This document shows, piece by piece, positions 7,998 through 16,775 of a stretch of 60,614 bases of DNA. Numbering within the stretch: position 1 is the stretch's first letter; every line of letters begins with the position of its first letter. Location of the stretch: the NCBI GenBank assembly GCA_037139415.1, contig JBAXGN010000015.1, forward strand, positions 1 through 60,614, read 5' to 3'. The position numbers and the translations under genes are program-made. Origin of the DNA: Verrucomicrobiota bacterium (GTDB lineage: Bacteria > Verrucomicrobiota > Verrucomicrobiia > Limisphaerales > Fontisphaeraceae). The notes under the pieces were generated by a model. That model was not told where the DNA came from. It saw only the letters and a list, made by a program, of their open reading frames with translations, and ran no database searches.

Positions 7998-10900
7998 ATG
8001 CGATGCAAGTCAAATACAGAATACGGCGGAATAGATATGAAACAAAAAGCCATTCTTGATGGGGCTCCCGGTGCCGTGGGGAACGTTACCGAAGTCCGGC
8101 GCGAAGAGGTACTGCTCGAGGCAGGGGCCCTACAGAGCGCCATCTTCAACAGCGCCAATTTTTCGAGTATTGCCACGGACGCCAAGGGTGTCATCCAGAT
8201 CTTCAACGTCGGCGCGGAACGCATGCTTGGCTACGCCGCCGCTGACGTGATGAACCAGATCACCCCGGCCGACATTTCCGACACGCAGGAAGTGATCGCA
8301 CGCGCCAAAGCCCTAAGTGTCGAACTGGGAACCTCGATTACGCCGGGCTTCGAGGCCTTGGTGTTCAAGGCCTCTCGCGGCATCGAGGACATCTACGAAC
8401 TGACCTACATCCGCAAAGATGGCAGCCGCTTCCCGGCCGTGGTCTCGGTCACCGCGTTGCGCGACGCTCAAGGTGGAATCATCGGCTACCTGCTGATCGG
8501 CACCGACAACACCGCTCGCAAGCAGGCGGAAGCAGCGCTGCTCAAGGCTGGAGCCCTGCAGAGTGCAATTTTCAACAGCGCCAATTTCTCAAGTATCGCC
8601 ACGGACGCCAAGGGTGTCATCCAGATTTTCAATGTCGGCGCGGAACGCATGCTTGGCTACGCGGCCGCTGACGTGATGAACAAGATCACCCCGGCCGACA
8701 TTTCCGATCCGCAGGAAGTGATTGCGCGCGCCAAAGCGCTAAGCGTCGAACTGGGAACCCCGATTACGCCGGGCTTCGAGGCCTTGGTGTTCAAAGCTTC
8801 TCGCGGCATCGAGGACATCTACGAGCTGACCTACATCCGTAAAGATGGGAGCCGCTTCCCGGCCGTGGTCTCGGTTACCGCGCTGCGCGATGCTGAAAAC
8901 GCGATCATTGGCTATCTCCTGATCGGCACCGACAACACTGCGCGCAAGCAGGCGGAAGCAGCGCTACTCAAGGCTGGAGCCCTGCAGAGCGCGATCTTCA
9001 ACAGCGCCAATTTTTCGAGTATTGCCACGGACGCCAAGGGTGTCATCCAGATCTTCAACGTCGGCGCGGAACGCATGCTTGGCTACGCCGCCGCTGACGT
9101 GATGAACCAGATCACCCCGGCCGACATTTCCGACACGCAGGAAGTGATCGCACGCGCCAAAGCCCTAAGTGTCGAACTGGGAACCTCGATTACGCCGGGC
9201 TTCGAGGCCTTGGTGTTCAAGGCCTCTCGCGGCATCGAGGACATCTACGAACTGACCTACATCCGCAAAGATGGCAGCCGCTTCCCGGCCGTGGTCTCGG
9301 TCACCGCGTTGCGCGACGCTCAAGGTGGAATCATCGGCTACCTGCTGATCGGCACCGACAACACCGCTCGCAAGCAGGCGGAAGCAGCGCTGCTCAAGGC
9401 TGGAGCCCTGCAGAGTGCAATTTTCAACAGCGCCAATTTCTCAAGTATCGCCACGGACGCCAAGGGTGTCATCCAGATTTTCAATGTCGGCGCGGAACGC
9501 ATGCTTGGCTACGCGGCCGCTGACGTGATGAACAAGATCACCCCGGCCGACATTTCCGATCCGCAGGAAGTGATTGCGCGCGCCAAAGCGCTAAGCGTCG
9601 AACTGGGAACCCCGATTACGCCGGGCTTCGAGGCCTTGGTGTTCAAAGCTTCTCGCGGCATCGAGGACATCTACGAGCTGACCTACATCCGTAAAGATGG
9701 GAGCCGCTTCCCGGCCGTGGTCTCGGTTACCGCGCTGCGCGATGCTGAAAACGCGATCATTGGCTATCTCCTGATCGGCACCGACAACACTGCGCGCAAG
9801 CAGATCGAGGCCGATCAAAAGCAGCTCGCTCAGCGCCTGCGCGACCATCAATTTTACACACGCTCCCTGTTTGAATCAAACATTGACGCATTAATGACCA
9901 CTGATCCGTCCGGGATCATCACCGACGTCAATAAGCAGATGGAGGCACTCACCGGCTGCACCCGCGATGAACTGATCGGCGCGCCGTTCAAAAACTACTT
10001 CACTGATCCGGAGCGGGCGGAGACGAGCATCAAATTGGTTCTGAGTGACAAAAAGGTTACCGACTACGAACTCACCGCGCGTGCCCGGGATGGTAAGGAA
10101 ACCGTGGTATCCTTCAACGCAACCACCTTCTACGATCGTGACCGGAGGCTGCAGGGTGTGTTCGCCGCTGCGCGCGATGTTACGGAGCGCAAACGCCTGG
10201 ACCATGTGCTCCAGGAAAAGAACGTCGAACTGGAGAACTCCAAATTTACGGCGGAGAAAGCCAATCTTGCAAAATCGGATTTCCTTTCCAGCATGAGCCA
10301 TGAACTGCGCAGCCCGCTCAATGCGATTCTCGGCTTCGCCCAACTGATGGAGTCGGCCTCCCCGTTGCCGACGGCTGCCCAGGCGGAAAACATTGCCCAA
10401 ATTCTCAAAGCGGGCTGGCATTTGCTAAAGTTGATCAACGAAGTGCTCGATCTCGCGGTCGTCGAATCCGGAAAAGTGTCGCTTTCTACGGAGCCGGTGT
10501 CGTTGGGCGAGGTCATCTCCGAATGCCAGGCCATGATGGAGCCACAGGCGCAACAGCGTGGCATCTGCACGAACTTTCCCAGATTCGACACCCCCATCTT
10601 CGTCAAGGCCGATCGGACTCGCTTGAAGCAGATTCTCATCAACTTGCTTTCCAACGCGATCAAATATAACAAGGAGCAAGGAACCGTGGTCGTAAACTGC
10701 ACGCTGAGCACCGCAGAACGCATTCGCATCAGCGTCGCAGACACTGGCGAGGGTTTGGCACCGGAAAAATTGGCACAACTATTCCAGCCGTTTAATCGCC
10801 TCGGCCAGGAAGCCAGCAGTGTGGCCGGCACTGGCATTGGTCTGGTGGTGTCAAAACGATTGGCGGAACTGATGGAGGGTGTTCTCGGCGTGGAAAGCAG

Positions 10901-11429
10901 CGTCGGGGTGGGCAGTGTTTTCTGGATCGAACTGCCATTGACTTCAGTACCAAAACTTGAGGTTGCAAGCGCTGATTTCATGATCGTTGACCAGGTGCCA
11001 TCGCCAATCGGCACACGGCAGCGTTCCTTGCTCTATGTCGAGGATAATCCGGCAAACATGAAGCTGATCGAACAACTCATCGCGCGATATCCGAACATTC
11101 GGCTGCTAGCCGCGGCAAATGCAACGCTCGGCATCGAGATGGCACGTGCCTCTCAGCCGCAGGTAATCCTGATGGACATCAACCTGCCGGGCATAAGCGG
11201 GGTCGAAGCGCTCAAAATTCTGCGCAAAGACCCGCTGACGGCGCACATCCCTATCATTGCCCTCAGTGCCAATGCGATGCCCCGCGACATCGAAAGGGGG
11301 CTAAAGTTAGGCTTTTTCCGCTACCTCACCAAACCCATCAAGGTTAACGAGTTTATGGGGACGCTGAATGAGGCGATGGAGTTCTCGGAAAAACACCGAA
11401 AAACCCATAATGGAGGATCCCTGCCATGA
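7998..11429 (+). CDS. Hybrid histidine kinase with five PAS domains and a receiver
   Basis: This protein of 1143 residues is a soluble multi-sensor kinase. Four near-identical PAS/PAC units of 142 residues (about residues 43-610) are followed by a divergent fifth PAS (about 620-740), a HisKA region with the phospho-acceptor His in MSHELRSPLNAIL, an HATPase domain (NLLSNAIKYN, DTGEGLAP, GTGIGLVV), and a receiver with LYVEDNPAN and the acceptor Asp in LMDINLPG. The PAS units are arranged A-B-A-B because of an exact 852-bp duplication. No membrane segment is seen, so the signal is probably cytoplasmic (redox, light or small ligand). ATG 7998 is used because AGGGGGG lies 8 nt upstream; an in-frame ATG at 8037 is possible. 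Its stop overlaps the next start (ATGA). Confidence 0.92.
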   Translation: MRCKSNTEYGGIDMKQKAILDGAPGAVGNVTEVRREEVLLEAGALQSAIFNSANFSSIATDAKGVIQIFNVGAERMLGYAAADVMNQITPADISDTQEVIARAKALSVELGTSITPGFEALVFKASRGIEDIYELTYIRKDGSRFPAVVSVTALRDAQGGIIGYLLIGTDNTARKQAEAALLKAGALQSAIFNSANFSSIATDAKGVIQIFNVGAERMLGYAAADVMNKITPADISDPQEVIARAKALSVELGTPITPGFEALVFKASRGIEDIYELTYIRKDGSRFPAVVSVTALRDAENAIIGYLLIGTDNTARKQAEAALLKAGALQSAIFNSANFSSIATDAKGVIQIFNVGAERMLGYAAADVMNQITPADISDTQEVIARAKALSVELGTSITPGFEALVFKASRGIEDIYELTYIRKDGSRFPAVVSVTALRDAQGGIIGYLLIGTDNTARKQAEAALLKAGALQSAIFNSANFSSIATDAKGVIQIFNVGAERMLGYAAADVMNKITPADISDPQEVIARAKALSVELGTPITPGFEALVFKASRGIEDIYELTYIRKDGSRFPAVVSVTALRDAENAIIGYLLIGTDNTARKQIEADQKQLAQRLRDHQFYTRSLFESNIDALMTTDPSGIITDVNKQMEALTGCTRDELIGAPFKNYFTDPERAETSIKLVLSDKKVTDYELTARARDGKETVVSFNATTFYDRDRRLQGVFAAARDVTERKRLDHVLQEKNVELENSKFTAEKANLAKSDFLSSMSHELRSPLNAILGFAQLMESASPLPTAAQAENIAQILKAGWHLLKLINEVLDLAVVESGKVSLSTEPVSLGEVISECQAMMEPQAQQRGICTNFPRFDTPIFVKADRTRLKQILINLLSNAIKYNKEQGTVVVNCTLSTAERIRISVADTGEGLAPEKLAQLFQPFNRLGQEASSVAGTGIGLVVSKRLAELMEGVLGVESSVGVGSVFWIELPLTSVPKLEVASADFMIVDQVPSPIGTRQRSLLYVEDNPANMKLIEQLIARYPNIRLLAAANATLGIEMARASQPQVILMDINLPGISGVEALKILRKDPLTAHIPIIALSANAMPRDIERGLKLGFFRYLTKPIKVNEFMGTLNEAMEFSEKHRKTHNGGSLP
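8125..9803 (+). repeat. 852-bp tandem duplication (PAS A-B unit, two copies)
   Basis: A 426-bp PAS unit is present four times, at 8125, 8551, 8977 and 9403. Copies 1 and 3 appear identical apart from their first bases, as do copies 2 and 4, whereas copies 1 and 2 differ at many synonymous sites. This shows an old 426-bp duplication followed by a very recent 852-bp duplication (8125-8976 and 8977-9803). The frame is kept throughout. Confidence 0.93.
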
Positions 11430-13027
11430 TCAGTTCATCCGACATCCTGCAAGCCAGTATTCTGATTGTTGATGATCAGGATGCCAATGTGGTACTGTTG
11501 GAGCGAATACTGCGAGGCGCTGGCTACGTTTCCATTGAGACAACCAGTGATCCTCACGCGGTCTGCATCCTGCATCGCAAGAACCGCTACGCGCTGATCC
11601 TGCTCGATCTGCAGATGCCCGGCATGGATGGCTTTCAAGTCATGGAGGGACTGACCGCCATCGAAGCCAACGGCTATCTGCCAGTGCTGGTGATCACTGC
11701 GCAGCCGGATCACAAACTGCGTGCGCTCAAAGCCGGGGCAAAGGATTTCATCAGTAAACCGTTTGATCTCGCAGAGGTATTGCTGCGCGTGCGCAACCTG
11801 ATCGAAGTTCGCCTGTTGCATCGGGAAGCGGAGGCACGGACGGAACAGGCGGAGCGGCAGTTTATCCAAGCACAAAAGATGGAAGTGATTGGCCACCTGG
11901 CCGCCGGCGTGGCTCACGATTTTAACAACATCCTGATGGTCATCCTGGGGCAAAATGAGATGATCACCGCGATGCTGGGTGCGGACCATCCGCTACTTAA
12001 AAAAACCGAGCAAATCCGACATGCGGCAGAACGCGCTGTTGGGTTGACCCGGCAACTGCTCATCTTCAGCCGCAAAGAAACGGTGCAACCGGTGGTGCTC
12101 GAACTCAATCTGGTGTTGAAAGATTTGGCGGAGATGTTGCGTCGGCTGATTGGCGAAAATATCGAATTGGTAATTATTCCAGGAAAACAAATTCACCGCG
12201 TCAAAGCCGATTCTGGCCATGTGGGGCAGGTGCTCATGAACCTGGCTGTCAATGCTCGTGATGCCATGCCTAACGGTGGCAAGCTCACGATCGCCACCGA
12301 AAATGCGACGCTGGATGAAAACTACACACGTATGCATCCGGGTGCAATTCCCGGCGATTACGTGATACTTAGTGTCAGCGACACTGGAACCGGCATGACC
12401 GAAGAAGTCAAAGCACGCCTGTTTGAAGCATTTTTTACCACGAAACCCAAGGGCACAGGTACTGGTTTGGGCCTGGCGATCTGCCAGACCATCGTTCAAC
12501 AATCCGGTGGCCACATCAGTGTTCATAGTGAATGGGGCAAAGGCACAACCTTCAAGGTATATTTTCCGCACGGCAAGCAGACGCGGGAGGTCGCAACCAG
12601 AGCGAGCCTGACCGGGCCGCCGCCACGCGGAATGGAAACCTTGCTGTTTGTGGAAGATGATCCGTTCGTGAGGCATCTGGCCTGTGAGGTGTTGGAAGCA
12701 CAAGGCTATTCCGTGTTACGCGCTGGTAACGGCCAGGAAGGATTGCATATGGTTCACGGCCACAAGGGATCACCGATCCGTTTGGTGGTCACCGACGTCA
12801 TCATGCCACTGATGGGCGGAAAAGTGATGGTGGAGTGGCTGAAAACAATTTATCCCGGTCTGAAAATCCTCTTCACATCGGGATACACCGATCATGCAAT
12901 TGCGCAACTGGATACACAGGAGCCGGGAGTTGCATTTCTGCCGAAACCTTACACTCCAGCCGACCTCGCCCGCAAAGTGCGCGCGATGCTGGATAATTCT
13001 CAAGCGCCCATCACGTCGTCCACATAG
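11426..13027 (+). CDS. Receiver-histidine kinase-receiver hybrid protein
   Basis: This 533-residue soluble protein has an N-terminal receiver (residues 11-125; ILIVDDQDAN, acceptor Asp in LLDLQMPGMDG), a short coiled linker, a HisKA domain of the NtrB-like type (GVAHDFNNILMVILGQ), an HATPase (NLAVNARDAMPNGG, DTGTGMTEEV, GTGLGLAIC), and a second receiver (about 410-525; LFVEDDPFV, acceptor Asp in VVTDVIMP). Both receivers keep their acidic pair and acceptor Asp. The 4-bp ATGA overlap with the upstream kinase gene indicates translational coupling, so the N-terminal receiver may accept phosphate from that kinase. There is no DNA-binding output domain. Confidence 0.93.
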   Translation: MISSSDILQASILIVDDQDANVVLLERILRGAGYVSIETTSDPHAVCILHRKNRYALILLDLQMPGMDGFQVMEGLTAIEANGYLPVLVITAQPDHKLRALKAGAKDFISKPFDLAEVLLRVRNLIEVRLLHREAEARTEQAERQFIQAQKMEVIGHLAAGVAHDFNNILMVILGQNEMITAMLGADHPLLKKTEQIRHAAERAVGLTRQLLIFSRKETVQPVVLELNLVLKDLAEMLRRLIGENIELVIIPGKQIHRVKADSGHVGQVLMNLAVNARDAMPNGGKLTIATENATLDENYTRMHPGAIPGDYVILSVSDTGTGMTEEVKARLFEAFFTTKPKGTGTGLGLAICQTIVQQSGGHISVHSEWGKGTTFKVYFPHGKQTREVATRASLTGPPPRGMETLLFVEDDPFVRHLACEVLEAQGYSVLRAGNGQEGLHMVHGHKGSPIRLVVTDVIMPLMGGKVMVEWLKTIYPGLKILFTSGYTDHAIAQLDTQEPGVAFLPKPYTPADLARKVRAMLDNSQAPITSST

Positions 13028-13083
13028 CCAACTCACGTCGCCATGGAAATCTCCGACGAGATAACGACACCCAAACTCTAACC

Positions 13084-15570
13084 ATGGGAAAAGCGTTCAC
13101 GCATCAGAAACTGACGACCTTCACGCGCGTGGTGGAATTCATGGCGTTATACTTCGTCGGGGGATTGATCGGCAAAGAGACCACGTTTCTTTCTGGGAGC
13201 ATGGCCTTGGTCTGGCCGCCGGCGGGCATTGCGCTTGCCGCCATCCTACTGTTCGGATACCGGTTTTGGCCAGGCGTGGTTTTTGGTGCGGTGCTTTTGT
13301 CGTTCATGAACGGGCTACCGCTGGGAGTTTTCACGCTCGGAACGGTCATTGGCAATACGATCGGGGCAATCGCTTGTGCTTACCTGCTTAAGAAGTTCAT
13401 CACCTTCGACAATGCCATGGAGCGCACTCAGGATGTGGTCGGTTACGTTGCCTTGGCATGTTTCCTGGGTTCGACGGTCAATGCGGTGTTCAATGTGGTG
13501 AGCCTGGCGTACAGCGGTGCGGTGGCGTGGGACGATTTATTTGGAAACACCCTGGAGTGGTGGGTGCCGAATGTGCTGGGCAGTTTGGTTGTGGCGCCAT
13601 TGATCATCACGTGGGCAACGCCATCCACCACGCGCTGGAATGCCCGGCTGATAACCGAAGCCATCTTCTGCGGTGCTGGGTTGGTGGGCGGCACGTTGAT
13701 CTCTTTCAATTCCTGGTATGTGTACGGGATTCAAAATTACCCGATGGCCTATCTGCCTTTTCCTTTTCTTGTCTGGAGCGCATTGCGGTTTGGTCAGCGT
13801 GGCGCAACCACGGGAACCTTGCTCGTGGCGGTGCTCGCCATCTATTCCTTGCTCCATGGGACCGGACCATTCGTTACGAATTCCGTTAAGGACAGCTTGA
13901 TGCTCATGGGCAGCTACATAGGCATTCTGGCAATCACCAACATGCTGCTAGCCGCCGCTGCCGCGGCCCGACGCACCGCGGAGCGGGCGGTTTCGGAAAG
14001 CGAAAAACGCTTTCGTGCCGTGGTGGAAAACCAGACTGATTTGATTTGCCGCTTTAATCCCGATGGATGCCTCACGTTTGTCAATGACGTATTCTGCCAG
14101 TCCCATGGTAAAAACAGTGCTGAATTACTCGGCACAAATTTTTTTCAAACTCTTTCCGATCCGCATGCTGCCTTGGCGTTAAACTACATCAATTCATTGC
14201 CAGCGGATGAATCGGCCGTATCGTTCGACCTCAGCTCGCAGGTGATGGCTGGTCAGGTAGTATGGCAGCAATACCGGGTTAGGCGGCTGTTTCAAGAGCA
14301 AGGCGACACGCGCGAGTATCAAGCAGTGATTCAAGACATCACCAAGCGCAAACAACTTGAAAGCCAGTTGTTACAATCTCAGAAATTGGAAACGGTCGGC
14401 AGACTCGCGGGCGGGGTGGCGCACGAATTCAACAGTATCATGACAGCCATCATCGGCCAGAGTGAATTGCTCCTCAAGGATCTTCCTGCGGGAAGTCTCT
14501 GGTGCAACAACGCAACCGAAATCCGCAAGGCCGCTGAGCGCGCGGCGATTTTGACACGGCAGCTTCTGGCGTACGGACGCAAACAAATGCTGCAGCCTGA
14601 AATTCTCGACCTGAATACCGTCCTCGCCGGCATGGAAAGCACCCTGCGCCACTTAATGGGCCGCGGCACGGAAGTGAGCCTGGCACCCGCCGTTGGGCTT
14701 AAAGCAGTAAAGGCGGACGCTGGGCAGATTGAACAGGTGATCATTAACTTGGCCATCAACGCTGCCGATGCCATGCCCAAGGGTGGCGCACTCACTCTTG
14801 AAACTGCCAACGTCACGCTGAATGAGGAATATGTCAGCCACATTCCAGAATTGAAGGCGGGAGAATATGTGATGCTCGCCATCACTGATACCGGCACCGG
14901 CATGAGCGAGGACGTCAAAGCGCGTGTCTTCGAACCCTTTTTTACGACTAAGGGCGTTGGTCAGGGAGCGGGATTGGGATTGCCCACCTGTTACGGCATC
15001 ATCAAGCAAAGTGGCGGCCATATCAGCATTCATAGCGAGCTTGGGCGGGGTACGACAGTCAAAATTTATATACCGCCTGTGGAACTACAAACGTCGCGTT
15101 CCGGTCAGCGTCTTGCGGTGCCTGATTTAACGCGTGGGACGGAAACCATTCTGCTGGTCTTGGATGATCTTGCCTTGCGTGAAATGGCGGCGGCAATGTT
15201 AAGCAGGCTGGGTTACACGGTTTTCGTGGCTGCCAATGGCACGGAAGCCTTAAGCTTAGAACGACTGGCTGACCTCGAGCGCATAGATTTATTGTTCACC
15301 GAGGTCCAGATGCCGCAAATGAGTGGCAAAGAATTGACTGAACGTGTGCTGGCGTTGCATCCACAGACCCGGATTCTTTTCACTTCCGGTGACACCGAAA
15401 ATGCCCGTATCCAGCCAGGCTCACATATTAAAGGCGCGGGATTTCTACAAAAACCGTTCACGCCCTCCGCGCTGGCCCTCAAATTGCGGGAAATGCTGGG
15501 TGAATCGGATATGCTGAAATCGGATCCTGTGGTTACAACCTCCGGTAGCCATGGAGACTCGTTGGGGTGA
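13084..15570 (+). CDS. MASE1-PAS hybrid histidine kinase with Asp-to-Glu receiver
   Basis: This 828-residue membrane kinase begins with a MASE1-type region of about eight membrane segments (residues 15-300; LVWPPAGIALA). It then has a PAS domain (FRAVVENQTDLICRF), a HisKA domain (GGVAHEFNSIMTAIIGQ), an HATPase (NLAINAADAMPKGG, DTGTGMSED, GAGLGLPTC) and a C-terminal receiver. The receiver is unusual. The phospho-acceptor position reads LLFTEVQMPQMSG, with Glu where the other receivers here have Asp, and the acidic pair reads LVLDD. It may therefore mimic the phosphorylated state. The gene follows the previous kinase after 56 nt. Its stop codon lies inside promoter P4. Confidence 0.92.
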   Translation: MGKAFTHQKLTTFTRVVEFMALYFVGGLIGKETTFLSGSMALVWPPAGIALAAILLFGYRFWPGVVFGAVLLSFMNGLPLGVFTLGTVIGNTIGAIACAYLLKKFITFDNAMERTQDVVGYVALACFLGSTVNAVFNVVSLAYSGAVAWDDLFGNTLEWWVPNVLGSLVVAPLIITWATPSTTRWNARLITEAIFCGAGLVGGTLISFNSWYVYGIQNYPMAYLPFPFLVWSALRFGQRGATTGTLLVAVLAIYSLLHGTGPFVTNSVKDSLMLMGSYIGILAITNMLLAAAAAARRTAERAVSESEKRFRAVVENQTDLICRFNPDGCLTFVNDVFCQSHGKNSAELLGTNFFQTLSDPHAALALNYINSLPADESAVSFDLSSQVMAGQVVWQQYRVRRLFQEQGDTREYQAVIQDITKRKQLESQLLQSQKLETVGRLAGGVAHEFNSIMTAIIGQSELLLKDLPAGSLWCNNATEIRKAAERAAILTRQLLAYGRKQMLQPEILDLNTVLAGMESTLRHLMGRGTEVSLAPAVGLKAVKADAGQIEQVIINLAINAADAMPKGGALTLETANVTLNEEYVSHIPELKAGEYVMLAITDTGTGMSEDVKARVFEPFFTTKGVGQGAGLGLPTCYGIIKQSGGHISIHSELGRGTTVKIYIPPVELQTSRSGQRLAVPDLTRGTETILLVLDDLALREMAAAMLSRLGYTVFVAANGTEALSLERLADLERIDLLFTEVQMPQMSGKELTERVLALHPQTRILFTSGDTENARIQPGSHIKGAGFLQKPFTPSALALKLREMLGESDMLKSDPVVTTSGSHGDSLG

Positions 15571-15608
15571 ACACCCCATAGCGGCTTGATAGCTTCAACG
15601 CCTATTAT
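15563..15608 (+). promoter_or_regulatory. Palindromic stress-regulon promoter P4 (overlaps a stop codon)
   Basis: TGGGGTGAACACCCCATAGC (15563-15582) has perfect 7-bp arms TGGGGTG/CACCCCA around AA. The TGA stop of the upstream kinase (15568-15570) lies inside the left arm. TATTAT (15603-15608) follows after 20 nt. Confidence 0.72.
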
Positions 15609-15612
15609 AGCC

Positions 15613-15647
15613 ATTGGGATCAGAAGCCCGTTTTCCAATTGGAAAAC
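15613..15647 (+). promoter_or_regulatory. Conserved 5' leader element with hairpin (copy 2)
   Basis: ATTGGGATCAGAAG (15613-15626) is identical to 7079-7092 and is followed by the perfect inverted repeat GTTTTCC-AATT-GGAAAAC (15630-15647). The stem is kept although its bases and loop differ from copy 1, which suggests selection on structure. Confidence 0.5.
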
Positions 15648-15726
15648 TCAGCGATAACGAAATTCAAGGGCATGGTGGTTTGGTCGTGGTGGCGGCTCAC
15701 GCCGTGAACAAGTTAAGCGGTTTGAT

Positions 15727-16005
15727 ATGACAAAGAATTCTATTATTATGAACAAAAGCGAAGACTCGAAGGAACAATACCAAAAATCGGTCAGTGCATC
15801 ACCGCAAACTGCGGTTATGGACTTGAAACCAAGCGAAACATATTTTGTGCCATCGTCAGATGAAGTGGCCCGCAGGGCATATTTCTGCTATGTGAACGAT
15901 GGCGCGCAGCCCGGGCACGATGTGCAGCATTGGTTGGCGGCCGAGTCGGAACTGATCGCAGAGCGCAACCGCACCCGGATTCACGGTTTTCACAACCGGA
16001 CGTAA
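15727..16005 (+). CDS. DUF2934 family small protein
   Basis: This protein of 92 residues carries the DUF2934 signature: DEVARRAYFCYVNDGAQPG followed by HDVQHWLAAESELIAERNR. The family consists of short, soluble, probably helical proteins of unknown function that recur in stress gene clusters of soil bacteria. The N-terminus is polar and probably disordered. ATG 15727 is used; an internal ATG at 15748 has a leader (TTATT) more like its neighbours. It is first in the P4 unit. A paralogue with the same core and the same ending (HGFHN) is at 23492, directly before dps. Confidence 0.8.
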   Translation: MTKNSIIMNKSEDSKEQYQKSVSASPQTAVMDLKPSETYFVPSSDEVARRAYFCYVNDGAQPGHDVQHWLAAESELIAERNRTRIHGFHNRT

Positions 16006-16044
16006 ATGACATTCACACGCAGCCTAAACAGAAAGAATTTAAGT

Positions 16045-16263
16045 ATGAAAACATCCATCGCTAGCAAAACGGAAACCTCACCAACTCCCGCGTTCCGCAC
16101 CGGCATCCAAAAGCAGGCTGAGAACCTCAAGGCAGCCATCCCGAAGTCGAAATCACCAAAGCGGGATAACAATTTCTCGCAATCCCGTGACACGCGGGAA
16201 GATCGGGGCGCGCGCCAGATGAAGACAACGCACAACGCTCAAACGTTGCCACACCCGCACTGA
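16045..16263 (+). CDS. Small basic hypothetical protein
   Basis: This 72-residue protein is rich in Lys, Arg, Thr and Gln, with no hydrophobic segment and probably disordered (KQAENLKAAIPKSKSPKRDNN). I do not recognise a family. The upstream in-frame ATG at 16006 starts immediately after the previous stop; 16045 is preferred for its AAGT-ATG leader without structure, but the choice is uncertain. It lies between the DUF2934 gene and the gene at 16274 in the P4 unit. Confidence 0.5.
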   Translation: MKTSIASKTETSPTPAFRTGIQKQAENLKAAIPKSKSPKRDNNFSQSRDTREDRGARQMKTTHNAQTLPHPH

Positions 16264-16273
16264 ATTTTGTTGC

Positions 16274-16720
16274 ATGAAAACCAATCCATTAAAAGAAGGC
16301 ATATTGACTGAAAATGCCATCGGCATCGGTACCGTGACCCGAAAGATGGTTCGGGAGCGGGCGGTTGAACTGGCAGTCATCAACGGTCGTTCCACGTTGG
16401 ACGTGTCGAAATCCGATTGGGAACAGGCCAAAATGGAATTAACGGGTGATCCTGATACGGACTCGAACGAGACCGTCATTGAGTCGTTGCCCGAATCCGA
16501 GCGTTGGGACCCAGTACATGGTTCGACTGGCCGCAAAGTGCCAGCGGCATCCAGCGACGATGAGGATGATGAAGGCCGGAGCGATAATGAACGGCTAATC
16601 GAAAAAGGCATCGCTGGAGCGGAACATGACCAAATGCTCCAAGCCAACCGAAAAGGCATTGCCGAGGCGTCGCAAGATGTGGCGTTACACCCACCCAAGC
16701 GAATCTCCAACCGCCCATGA
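16274..16720 (+). CDS. Acidic hypothetical protein
   Basis: This 148-residue soluble protein has a conserved-looking N-terminal part (VTRKMVRERAVELAVINGR and SKSDWEQAKMELTG), of a kind seen next to stress genes in other soil bacteria but with no function I can name. The middle is an acidic low-complexity stretch (SSDDEDDEG), and the C-terminus is charged. No signal peptide or membrane segment is present. It starts 10 nt after the previous stop and ends 55 nt before the iron permease-like gene, so all four genes of the P4 unit are probably co-transcribed. Confidence 0.65.
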   Translation: MKTNPLKEGILTENAIGIGTVTRKMVRERAVELAVINGRSTLDVSKSDWEQAKMELTGDPDTDSNETVIESLPESERWDPVHGSTGRKVPAASSDDEDDEGRSDNERLIEKGIAGAEHDQMLQANRKGIAEASQDVALHPPKRISNRP

Positions 16721-16775
16721 TTTTGTCTCCGGCTTGGAACCGACTAAAGCCACCAATGGTTCAGGAGGGGGAGGT

